Made by a program: the position numbers and the translations under genes. From Jaapia argillacea MUCL 33604 (lineage: Eukaryota > Basidiomycota > Agaricomycetes > Jaapiales > Jaapiaceae): a DNA stretch of 64,000 nt. The notes beneath the pieces were generated by a model that was given only the letters and a program-made list of their open reading frames with translations, was not told the origin of the DNA and ran no database searches. Numbering within the stretch: the stretch's first letter is position 1; each line of letters starts with the position of its first letter. The stretch lies in assembly GCA_000697665.1 (NCBI GenBank), contig KL197737.1, forward strand, positions 208,051 through 272,050, in the 5' to 3' direction. This document shows positions 13,253 through 23,230 of the stretch, piece by piece.

Positions 13253-13781
13253 TGTTGTGAACACATTCGGACTTGTATATTTTCCTTTATATTGTTTGTA
13301 TTTTCATCGGACTTCATTCGTTTTCGTATCATTTCCCTTGTCTATGATACGTAGTATGATTCGTTCTTATCTTATCTTGGACTCTATTCTTAGCATCCAA
13401 TGACTCGTCTTGTACAGCCTCGTACAGCCTCGTCATTGTTCTGTTTCTCATTGTTCTTATTTCATTGTACTTTGTCATTGTCTCAGAACCTTAACTCGTT
13501 CGCCATTGTCTAAGTACATTGTCTCACTCGTTATTGTCTCTAGTACATTGTTTGACTCTTCATTGTTCCTGTAGTATATAAGGACGCCTAGCTACTTTGT
13601 ATTCAGTAGCTTGTCCACTTGAACAATACAGCGCTTTAGTTGTATCCTTCAACCGGTTCGCTCCTCCCTCGTCATCCTCTACTCTTCAACATCGTAGCCT
13701 GAGTACTAGTTAGCAAGAAGTATCCAAAAGACTTACAAGCCTTATTCACTACCTTACGCTAACGCTAAGGCGCTCCTAACA
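13253..13781 (+). repeat. Solo LTR related to chromovirus B
   Basis: 529 bp beginning TGTTGTGAACAC and ending CTCCTAACA, flanked by a perfect 5-bp duplication CTTCT (13,248-13,252 and 13,782-13,786). Its last 180 bp or so align closely with the LTRs at 47,478 and 55,954: CTTGTCCACTTGAACAATAC, a GTAGCCTGAGTACT block and CTAACGCTAAGGCGCTC are shared. The 5' half has diverged, so it is the same family but a different subfamily. The internal region is absent, as after recombination between two LTRs. Confidence 0.85.
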
Positions 13782-14578
13782 CTTCTCCCCTTTTCTCTAT
13801 CTCCTCCTCTCTCCTCCATCTCCTCTCCTCTTCCCTTGCTCTCCTGCCTCCCCCATCCCATCCTCATGGTCATCTCCATCCCCATCCCCATCCTATCCCT
13901 CTCCCTTCTCTCCATCTCCTCCCTTCTCCCTATCCCCTCATCATCATCCCTCTCCTCTCATCCTCTCACCTCTCCCACTTCAATCCCATTGTCATGTACA
14001 GTCTAGAACACCAATAAGTATAGGGTATTTTCCTTCATTACAGTGTCATTTGAATTTTATTTTCGCTTTTTTGTGAATATGGGCCTTCCAACACCCTCAG
14101 ACAGCCACAAACAAATTCAGAGTCTCCTAGTACTATATCTATTTATCTACATAATGGTCTAAAAAATACAACAATCTGGTGGAAACCCTTGGAGGTATAA
14201 AGCCAGGGCCCAAGCCCAAGCCTGACCCTCTTGAGCCCGAGCCCTGGCTGAGGGCTCAGGCTCATGATTTACCAAGCCTGAGCCCTCCAAAGCCAGGCCA
14301 AAGCCCAGGCTTTTGAGCCAAGCCCAGCCCTGCACAACACTATACTAGTATCATAGTGAAGCAATAAGCGATGGATTCATGTTCCATAGGCTTGCCATTC
14401 ATAGCGGTCTTGGAAACCCTGAAGGGTTATCGTGGATGGGTGAACGAGAATATTGAGATATTACAGTGGATAGAGAACTCACCAGAGTTGAAATGAAATT
14501 ATGCTTCTACTGGGGGGCGGAACTTTCATTCAGGTCATGCTGTCAGGACAGGGATACCCTCAGATGTCCATGAAGCAC

Positions 14579-17500
14579 TCAACTGTGTATTACAGACATA
14601 CCACGACATTGACCGGTACCTCGCAAAAGTTGATCCCAACTATTGGCATTGTCTTGACCTTGGGGTTCTAAGGAGTTTCTCAGATCTCCTCTCCAGGAGC
14701 TACAAAGCAGAAGTTGTCTGGCCGTCATTTTGTGCGACGGTGCTGGCCTTTCATGGAAAGATATGGGATTGTTACCACAACTCAGTGTGGGCTCTACAAT
14801 CACAAGTAGAGCTCCTGATGAGCCATGAACTCACCATATGGGAACTGGATCACCCAGAGGATATAACACCGTTTGTGAAGGGAATTGTCGAAGCACTCCA
14901 ATGCTTAGCGATTGACCGAGAACTTGAGAGAGACAAAATGACCTATGCCAGATTTGAGAGATCTGTAAGAAGACTATTGGAGGAGAGTCGCCTTTGCAAA
15001 CGAGTTCATATTGTCGGGAGGAGATTCGGACCTCAGAGCACACAACAAGTGCTCAAGAATATGTGGTCTCAGATGGTTGTGTCCATACGCACACTGTCTG
15101 GGTTTGTCTTTGAACACGCACCTCCAACTTTTACTCCTGCCAACCACTCCGATGGCCCACCTATCGAAGTCTCAGAACTCGCTGGTGGAGCTTCTCCTCT
15201 CTCGTCCATGTGCAAGCCAATGCTTGATAGTGCTTCAAATGTTCTACCACCTGAATCCTCCTCCACCCGTTCACTCCAAGCCTACACTTGTCCAACCGTC
15301 GATGACCAGTCAGGCAACACTCTGCTGTCATCCAAACCTTTGAATTCTCTATCTTTTGGCTCGAGGAAAGGGGCTATCAGCAAGTCAGATATCTTGGAGT
15401 TTCAGTTGATCCAACGGGGTGGTTCTGAGGATTGCGGTACACGGAGGGCCGGTACGGTGGCTGTCACTGCCAGAGGATATGATCATACTTCTGCTGACCT
15501 ATGGTGTGGTCTTAAATGGCATCCTTCCTCTCAACAAGAGCCCTCTTCAGTGGCATTCACTCAGAGGCTTGGCACCAAGGATTTGAACACTCCACAAGCA
15601 AACGATTGCTTGGAAGTCTCACTAATCCTGCCTTCGTCGATCAGGAATCATTTCCTAATGGACAGTAATCAATCCACTGCTTCTGAACTCCTTCCCAGAA
15701 ACTCGACAAACCTCAGAGATGTGGACGTGAATCTGGTGTCACTATCCCAAGCTCGGGAGTTGACTGGATCTGAGTGCACCACACTGCTCCCTCACTTCTC
15801 CTCCCCACTTCCATGGGGTACTCCTCGAAAGTTTATTGAGCCAGCTGAGGAATATTCAAATTGTTCCTTGGCCTTGCCAGACGATTGCCAGGTGAGGTGG
15901 ACATATCTGAACCCAGGAATCCGAGTCCTCTCAGATCGGCAACCAAGCTTGGTGAACTCGATCAACATGACTGAGAGTGAGGTGATTGGTCATCGGGCTT
16001 GATTCGAGGTTCGCAGGAAAGGCCCAGAGACTGATGGCATAGATGTTACTGCGAGAGTCAAGTGTAGGACGGAGTTGCTTCCAATATGTCCATCGACTAC
16101 TGCGCCACCGACTGCTCGCAGTTTGGAGGTTTTAGATGTATCCCTTCTGTCTCACAAACCTTCAGCAGTTAATGTCACTGGTTTACCTACACCCTCCTAC
16201 ATGGGTTTCTCCTCCGCATCATTATTGAGAAGTAATTCCCCAGCTTTGGGAGGCCTGGAGACGAAGATTCAAGTCACTTCAGGCACTTCGAGGATTGTTC
16301 AAATATGCGACTCTACCGAGAGCTCGCCGTCAAATCGATTGATTTGGGATACCCAACCTCACCACATTGGCCACTCTATCTCGGAGACTAATGGCAATGT
16401 CCCTGCTACCTCAAAGCTGACTCTAGTCCAACCCTCTACAACTTGTTATTCCTCGACTCTGACTCTTGACGGTACTCCTGCATGGAATCTCAGCAAACCT
16501 CGAGGGCGACACTGGCCAACACGATCTAGTTCGGAACAACGTTCACAGATCGATCCAGGACACAACACTCCAAATTGCGTTGATCCGAGTTCTATCAATG
16601 CATTATTGGCAGGATCAAATCTTCCACTTCTGCTAGCTGGCTTGGCTTCAAGCTGGTTGCAACGTCCCCTGTCAAGCTTGAGATTAGTGGTTTCTCATGC
16701 TTCCCTGGGTGATCAACTGAACCCCACTCTTAAGCCCCAGGCTGGTCATGCATCCATTCCATTAGAACGTTGGCCTGTCGAGCATATACCTGCCGAGGCC
16801 ATGCTGAAGGATCCAAACAAATCAAATTTCAACAGTCTTCGCATTCAGACTCAACACAGTTCGGAGGGTGGGATTCATAATCCCAAAGCTGTTTTGCTCT
16901 GTCGACAAGTTTCTCCCTCAAGTTTGAAACACTTGGTAGTGGAGTCTCTTTGTCTTAGGCTTGTTGGGTCACTCTGTCTAACAGGATCAGCAAGTGTAGG
17001 TGTCCCTCTTTCAGGAGCTGTGAAGGTAGCACTGCGAGACACGCTTTGCATGGGGACCTCCTACATCTTGGGAGCTACTTTTATGGTAGCACCTAGAAAC
17101 TTGCTCCGCATAGGGCGGCGAGCAAATAGCATCAATGAACCACTTACACAAGGACCAACCAGGATCGCAGCGAGCTTTGGTGACCCTCAGCGACTTGATG
17201 ATGTCCAGCCAGCCCTCCTCCGCTCATTTGATTGCGAAGAACATGACATATCAGGTAGCAGACCATCAATAAGCCTCCTGGAGAGACAGGAAGAGTTGAC
17301 ACCAGGGGGCTGGAACAAGGTTTTGAGAGGTGACGGATTGGATGGGGTAGGCTTAGTAACCCAGAACCACTACGAGATCTCCCATTCATCATTTCCCAAT
17401 GGCACTCCGACGCGACAGCCTCCATCCTCGTCTCCTACATTGTCAAGAGATTCTTCCCTTCGGTCCCTCAAACTCCCAAGATACAATACCTCAAGCTTAT

Positions 17501-19671
17501 GTCTACCTTCCTCTGTGCACCGCCTCCTTCCCCTCAAAATGACTGTCAATCTCAAGTTAGGCAGACCCCCACTTCGACCTAGGCAGTCGGATCTTGATGA
17601 TTGGGATAGTCGACCAGTTATACCAGTCGTAGAGTGCGAAGAAACCCAATCTGAGCTATGGCGTGGTTACTGGGAGGTGTGGGTTTCACAAGAAGTTTGG
17701 TCCTTCCATCCACTGGCCCCAGTAGCATATGGCAATACTGAGTTTACACCCACACATTTGAGTCACATTCTGGCACCGTTCAAGCTCTCGTCAGCGGTAT
17801 TGCCATCTACTGGATGTCATATATCCTTCCAACTGGTGCAGAGAACCAAGACCATCACTTGTACCTCTGAGGTTTCAGACGCTCTCTCCAAGCCTCTGAG
17901 CCTCACCACATATGTCTCAGAGGCCCAAGCACAACTTCAGCCGTCGTCGATGGCTCAGATGTCTGATGGACTCCCCAGTTCTTTATTGAACTTGGCACCT
18001 TCTATGTTAACCCATGCCCCGCCAAGTGCTTCCACTCTCTTTGTTCCAGCCTCGCAGGAGAGTCAATACGGCTCGTGGAGAGTCAATCCTCACAATCCAG
18101 CCTCCGAATCCAGCCTCAAATACCTGCAGTCCGTCGACAGAGAGCCTGCCAACCTCATTCCATCATGGATCTTGTCTATTCAAAGGATGCCATCACCGAG
18201 CATCAAACGAGAAGCTTTCTTTTGTGACCACAACACTGTCACGCAGACCTCTGGATATAGCAGAGACAAGCCACAATCCATGAATTCAACTCACGTCACA
18301 GAACGGTTTGGTTGTTCCGCGTGGAGCCGAGAACATTTCTCGCTGTGTGCGCCTGCCCACCTGAGCAATAACCATTTCAACAAGCTGGCAGTGCACCCTC
18401 TATCTGGGGGGACGATCAAACTGGCGAACTTGTGTCTGGAAGATGGCTACCCAGATGTTGATACTCTGGGATCTTTGCAAATAGGAGTCCAGTTGCAAAC
18501 TCTGGTCCATCGCTGGTTCCACGGCCATTCGGAAAGCTCGTTGTCACCTTGCTATGCGCTTACACTCCCGGTAATCGTAATCCATACTGAACTCCTTCTC
18601 ACGGACACCGACAATTCTCGTCTCCACCAGCACTCATGTGCCCAAGTCAATTTCGAAATGGACCTGCTTTCCGAACCACGCGTAGCGAGGCTCAGATCAA
18701 TTCTTTGCGGGACCCTGCCTGACATGGTATTGAAGGACATAAGTAAACATGTCTCCAAATGTTTTGACCTTCGAGGATGGGCAGGTACCACTGGGGCTAT
18801 TGTCTCCCGTCCACTTTTGACTAGTCATCTGGTTATTCTATGGAATTTTGGCCAGGTACAGACCCCGCTCTCAGGAGCCATTGCAATGGTGGCACGGGAG
18901 GACACACTTTGTGTGGGGGTTTCATTTGTCTCGGGAGCTCTTAACACAGCACCGAGACACTGGCTTCAGATTGGACTCACAGTGCCTGTAAGACTACAAT
19001 CAGTTGTTGACTCCACCCCTCAATGCGTGAGCAAGGATTACGGGGCCACCATAGCAACTTCTTCCGTGTTTTACGGGACCCTCAGAATGTCAGGATCTTG
19101 GCAAATCTTTAGTTCTCCACGACATGTGTCAGCTGCCACACCCATCTGTTTCTCAGTGGACTGTTATTGTCAAACTGGTACCCACTACAGATTACAGGAT
19201 CCTCACCTGCCGCCTCTTGTTGTCACTAGTTTTCGACGCCCTCACGCATTGCAAGCACCCAGCCTCCAAACTTCATTGGATCTCGTCAGCTCATCTCCCT
19301 CTGGATGCATCAGGACAGGATCTTCAAGTTCGCAATACACTGATGGACCTGCCTTCACCCTTGCCCTTACAAATACAACCTGCATTTGGGGAGAAATGCC
19401 CCCAAGAAGTTGTACCAGGAATTCTAGGACTCCAGATGAGGCCATACAAGCAAGAATTTGCTTAAATGAGTCCCCATCTCTCGATAAGAATACTCCCCAA
19501 GTCCCATTCTACTCCCCTCGCTTTGCTGCTCTGTATATCAGTTTCAGTACTCTCTGGAACTGCTGCTTCAGCTCAGGCTTTGCCGCAATCATCTCCCCGT
19601 GTGCTTTATGGCTTGTCTTTTGGACCCAAGGGGCCTACCTTGTCAAGTTGGCATGGTTATCAGATCTTTGA
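14579..19671 (+). other. Long, mostly open frame of unknown function inside LTR element A
   Basis: About 1,600 codons on the plus strand, open for most of their length, make up the 3' half of the element. The front part (14.6-15.1 kb) is charged, with YLAKVDPNYWHCLDL, FHGKIWDCYH and a Glu/Arg-rich helix-like stretch, and could be a divergent gag. The remainder is Ser/Pro/Thr/Leu-rich without a recognisable domain. A motif of about 35 residues occurs twice, near 17.01-17.11 kb (SGAVKVALRDTLCMGTSYI) and 18.87-18.97 kb (SGAIAMVAREDTLCVGVSF). It does not resemble pol. I do not know what it encodes. Confidence 0.5.
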
Positions 19672-20235
19672 AATCCAAAACCTGGCCTGCTCCTTCACGC
19701 CGCCTCCTTGTGTTGTAACTATCCCTACAAAAATGTGAACGGGCACATTGCAAACGGCAACTACACACTTCACTCCCATAATGTGAGGTGCTTCATGCAC
19801 TGTTGAACACAAAATTCTTCGAACTTCGCCAACCACAGGGGTTGATCTTGGGCGTGGGAACCTCTACAAAGCATCCATCATTTGTAGTCTAGGACAGATT
19901 AACCACCACACTACGGAGTCATTCCTCTAGCTTGCACTACAAAAGTGTAGATTGCTGTGCTCAACCACACTTTGCACATACAAATTCACTTGCATCTCTC
20001 CTGGATATTGCTTCACTGGTCACCTCAACTGCACATATCTATGCTCGTATGTGTCATTTTCCACTGTGACTTGGATCTTACAACAGGATTTCTCATTCTA
20101 ATTCGCCTCCATCTTTCAACTTGGATTATATTATACAACTTCACTATGGATATGAATGGGATCTGGATTAGTTGAGATGGGAAATTGAGAGGATGGGGGG
20201 CAGATTCAGTGCAGATGCTGGAGAGTGGGGGGCTA

Positions 20236-20768
20236 TGTAACGGGTATTTACTGGGGAATACTCTCCAGTATTGCCCTGGACTGAGTGTGGGAACTCATGA
20301 GCGGAGTTTGAAATGACTTTGTGTATTCTCATAGCTTTCTCTTTTGAATACATCATCTTCACTGCCTATTCACGAATCAACCTCTTTATTGAGTGTGTTG
20401 ATTGCGTGAACTAGGCGACTTATCTCACTTATAGCTGGTAGTTAGAACCACCAGCTCTACTCGGAACTCGACCTCTACAAGAGGGTCGAGTTACGAGACT
20501 TTATCTACTTCAAAATCAAGAGTGACCTTCAGTCGCATTGTGGACTCCTCGTCGACGCAGGACGGCTGTGTAAACAGCCGTGCCAAGCTATTGAGTGTCT
20601 CAGGGAGCTATGAGAGTAGCACCTGAGGACGCAGTCTCTGCGTATTTGATAGCGGGGCTCCCTGTGAGGGGTCTCACACCTCAGTACCAGCTCTGAGGCT
20701 CGCCAGCCCTCTGGACAACATCTGACTCCTAAGCCATTGTGACGTGCAGGTCTAGCCTAGCCATTACA
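20236..20768 (+). repeat. Right LTR of element A
   Basis: 533 bp, TGTAACGGG...GCCATTACA, preceded by a purine tract and followed by the target duplication GGTGA. About 19 of some 20 differences from the left LTR are transitions. Confidence 0.93.
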
Positions 20769-21520
20769 GGTGATGCCTATGATAACTTCTCACAAGTGCC
20801 ATCGGGGAGTATAGAGAAATGCACAATTCAAAGGAGAGGCACTCACATTGAGTTTGAAGGGTTTGATTCAGTATGTGAGGAGACGAGTATGAAAGATTAT
20901 GATATTCAAGACCGGTTAAACAAGCAGAGGATAATGAGGGTAGTAGACTAGGAAAGAATGATAGAGGTAAGATAAAGAGCAATGTGACGGATGAAGAATC
21001 AGGTTGAGCAAAGCACTACAGATCTAGCTGACACGCCATGGCGGGTAGCTGAGTCCAACTCCAAGCTCTGATGAAATCCTGACGAGCCTCGGTTTCAGGC
21101 GCTCACTGGTAGGTCTCAGATGGGTTTAAGGACAATATTACATGGAATGTTAACTTGGTTGAACACAGTAGTTAGAATCCAATGGCATTCCTTGTTAGCC
21201 ATAGGTGGATTCGGAGGATAAACAATTGATCAATAGCTACGAGATACAGTACATACCGGTGTGCATCCCCACCAAAGGCTCAATATCAATCCAAACTAAG
21301 ATACTTAATGTCCGAAACATTGACATCTCATTTCTCAAGCAGGCGAAGTGGGCTTAATACTTATGTAGTCATTTCTCAACGTTACTGGTACTCTAGATAA
21401 GTTTTCAAAGTTTCTGTGAGAAGACATCAATCAAATCAAGCAATGGGGATGCTGATGGAAAAGATAGCGAGGTTGACATATATACAAAGGGAACCCCACC
21501 CTACGTGTTCCTCACACGCA
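20769..21520. other. Non-coding interior of the KDZ element
   Basis: Resumes the KDZ element after LTR element A. It opens with the second copy of the 84-bp repeat. The remainder holds no frame or RNA gene that I can recognise. Confidence 0.5.
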
Positions 21521-23085
21521 CCTGACAGTCACAGAGTCCTCTTCGATACCCATTGATTGCGGCACCCTCTGACTTGTAAACCTCCCATTCCGTCCCCTGC
21601 ATCCTTGCTCCCTGCAATTCGACGTCTGCCCTAGAGTCACCACCTTGTTGTTAGGCATCAAAGAATGAAGAAAGACTCACCCCATACCTCGTTTGGAACA
21701 CCCCTGTCACATTATTGCCAATGAAAATGCAATACCAACATCGAGGGTTTTCAAGCAGCTGAGACGTGGGGTGCAGGACAGGCTTCCACACGTTGACGCC
21801 ACCTCTCCTTCAAACCAGATCGAATTCATCCTCTGCAGCTCGCCTTGTTGAAAACTTCTGGTGGGTAACCATTGCAACTTTTTTCACCCGAGCTCGGACC
21901 TCCAACCTAGCCTTCTTGTCAGCAAGACACTCTCAAGCAATCTGTGAATATCCCAACCTGAGTTCCCCTGCAGATAACATACCACTTGTTCAACTGAGCG
22001 CCGACATCCAGGAACACTGTCAGTCAGGGCCATCAGGAGGCTGAGGATTTGGTAGGGAGGTTATTTGGGGGAGCCACGACCACAGCACCTCCAATAGAAA
22101 CAGCATTTTGAACAGTCTCCACCGCCTCCCACTCTGTGGCAAACCCATTTTGGACTGCTCCCCGAACTCCTTGGGTGTGCAGAGCTGTTACACCCCTTAT
22201 CGCCCACATCAGGTGGCGGCGACAGAAGACGACATGACAACGACTCACCAAGACTTAGTTGCCCCAACCTGGCTGCCTCAAAATATCCCATATGAGCCTG
22301 GTGCCCTTGGAGGGCTTGCTTGGATTGACCGATAAAGTGGATGGGGGTGTCCCTCCACTGCGCACTGTACTTTGTTCCTACATCGACCAGCTCAGTCAAG
22401 CAACAGAAGAGTGGTGGTAGCGACTCTCGTACCACTGGTTTGTCACACCGGTTTCATGCCCACTACCAATGACATAGGTCTTTCCGTTTGATCCCTGGTG
22501 ACCTCCAGGTTGGTGGAAGGCAGGGGTGTAGGGTGATGGGATGGTAGAGGCGGTAGCTGGTGCTGATGTAGGAGCAGCGTGGGGTGGAGGAGGGTTCATC
22601 TCATTTGTGGGGGCTGCAATTGGATGTCTGGGCTGGACAGGTCAAGCAGAGTGGTAGGCTGAGTGAAGAACTAGTCCAGGAGGAGTTGGTACTGTCGAAG
22701 AGAATACGGTGACTGTATTGTGAGGGTTGGGCGCAGTGTTGGGCCAGCGTTTCTTTCCTTTTCGACAGGGAGTAGTTGGTTGGGTTGCAATTGGGTTAGA
22801 TGGTGGATCCAAAGGGTTGAGTATTGATGTAGAGTGAGGGAGGGAAGCAGGTGTAGAAGTTGGACAGCGAGAAATGCTGGGAGATAATGTTTGCCTTGGG
22901 CCTTCCTTGGAGCCATCCATCACAACATCTTCAAGCTTCAAGTCACCTATGGCCAAGAGATGCTCAATATCCCTCAGATTGGAGTCTTCTGCAGCCATGG
23001 ATAGATGTCCTAGGGTGAAGGAAGTGTATGGTTCCTGCTCTGGTCTCTCAGGCTCTTGGTTAATGGGCAGTCTCTTGGCAGGCAA
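21520..23085 (-). pseudogene. Protein with RNase H1 N-terminal/viroplasmin-like motifs, decayed cargo gene
   Basis: Starts at 23,085 (MPAKRLPINQEPE). The N-terminal motif FTLGHLSMAAED...IEHLLAIGDLKLEDV, then a Pro/Ser/Thr linker, then KTYVIGSGHETGVTNQWYE near 22,450 and a second similar motif WYCIFIGNNVTGVFQT near 21,740, match a multi-copy Agaricomycete family. Members of that family pair this N-terminus with two copies of a small fold resembling the RNase H1 N-terminal hybrid-binding (caulimovirus viroplasmin) domain. Its cellular role is unknown. The frame is interrupted by TGA codons near 22,640 and 22,390, and later parts lie in other frames and short introns, so it is not functional as it stands. 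It is divergent from the next gene across 145 bp. Confidence 0.55.
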
Positions 23086-23230
23086 TCAGTCTCTCTTCAA
23101 GTCCCTGACGCCACGTCGGCACCACCGCTCTAGTATAAAACCCCCATCCCCATGGTTTGAATTTCAGTTTCCCTCGTCCTGCTCAACCACCCTCATCACG
23201 TCCACTGGTGGTCATAGACTTGTCGCTGCC
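23086..23230. promoter_or_regulatory. Shared divergent promoter region with TATA box
   Basis: 145 bp between two ATG codons facing apart. TATAAAA at 23,134-23,140 on the plus strand suits the rightward gene, about 95 bp before its ATG. The leftward gene has no clear TATA in this space. Confidence 0.5.

Larger units (their letters stand above)
12554..14342. mobile_element. hAT-like non-autonomous DNA element with fold-back arms
   Basis: Both ends read inward TAGTGTTGTGCA(A/G)GGCTGGGCTT. The surrounding 8 bases are TACTTGTA at left (12,546-12,553) and TACTAGTA at right (14,343-14,350), an 8-bp target duplication with one difference, as in the hAT superfamily. About 150 bp inside each end consists of shuffled GAGCC/GGGCTC words. 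The left arm is then strongly purine-rich (12,715-13,110) and the right arm pyrimidine-rich (13,782-13,990), so a single strand could fold back. No transposase is present. About 1.26 kb remains once the solo LTR inside it is removed. It sits inside LTR element A. Confidence 0.75.
9882..20768 (+). mobile_element. LTR element A, large and without recognisable reverse transcriptase
   Basis: A structurally complete element of 10,887 bp. LTRs of 533 bp stand at both ends in the same orientation, begin TGTAACGGG and end near TTACA. A perfect 5-bp target duplication GGTGA flanks it (9,877-9,881 and 20,769-20,773). A purine tract (GAGAGTGGGGGGC) precedes the right LTR, and a conserved block AAGGTGGACACTGGG follows the left LTR at the primer-site position. 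I saw no protease, reverse transcriptase, RNase H or integrase motifs. The internal region has a long unknown reading frame at 14.6-19.7 kb, so this is probably a non-autonomous large retrotransposon derivative. The LTRs differ at about 20 of 533 sites, nearly all transitions, suggesting an age of about a million years or less. 10,415-12,553 holds only short frames. It is itself interrupted by the hAT-like element at 12,554-14,342. Confidence 0.85.
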
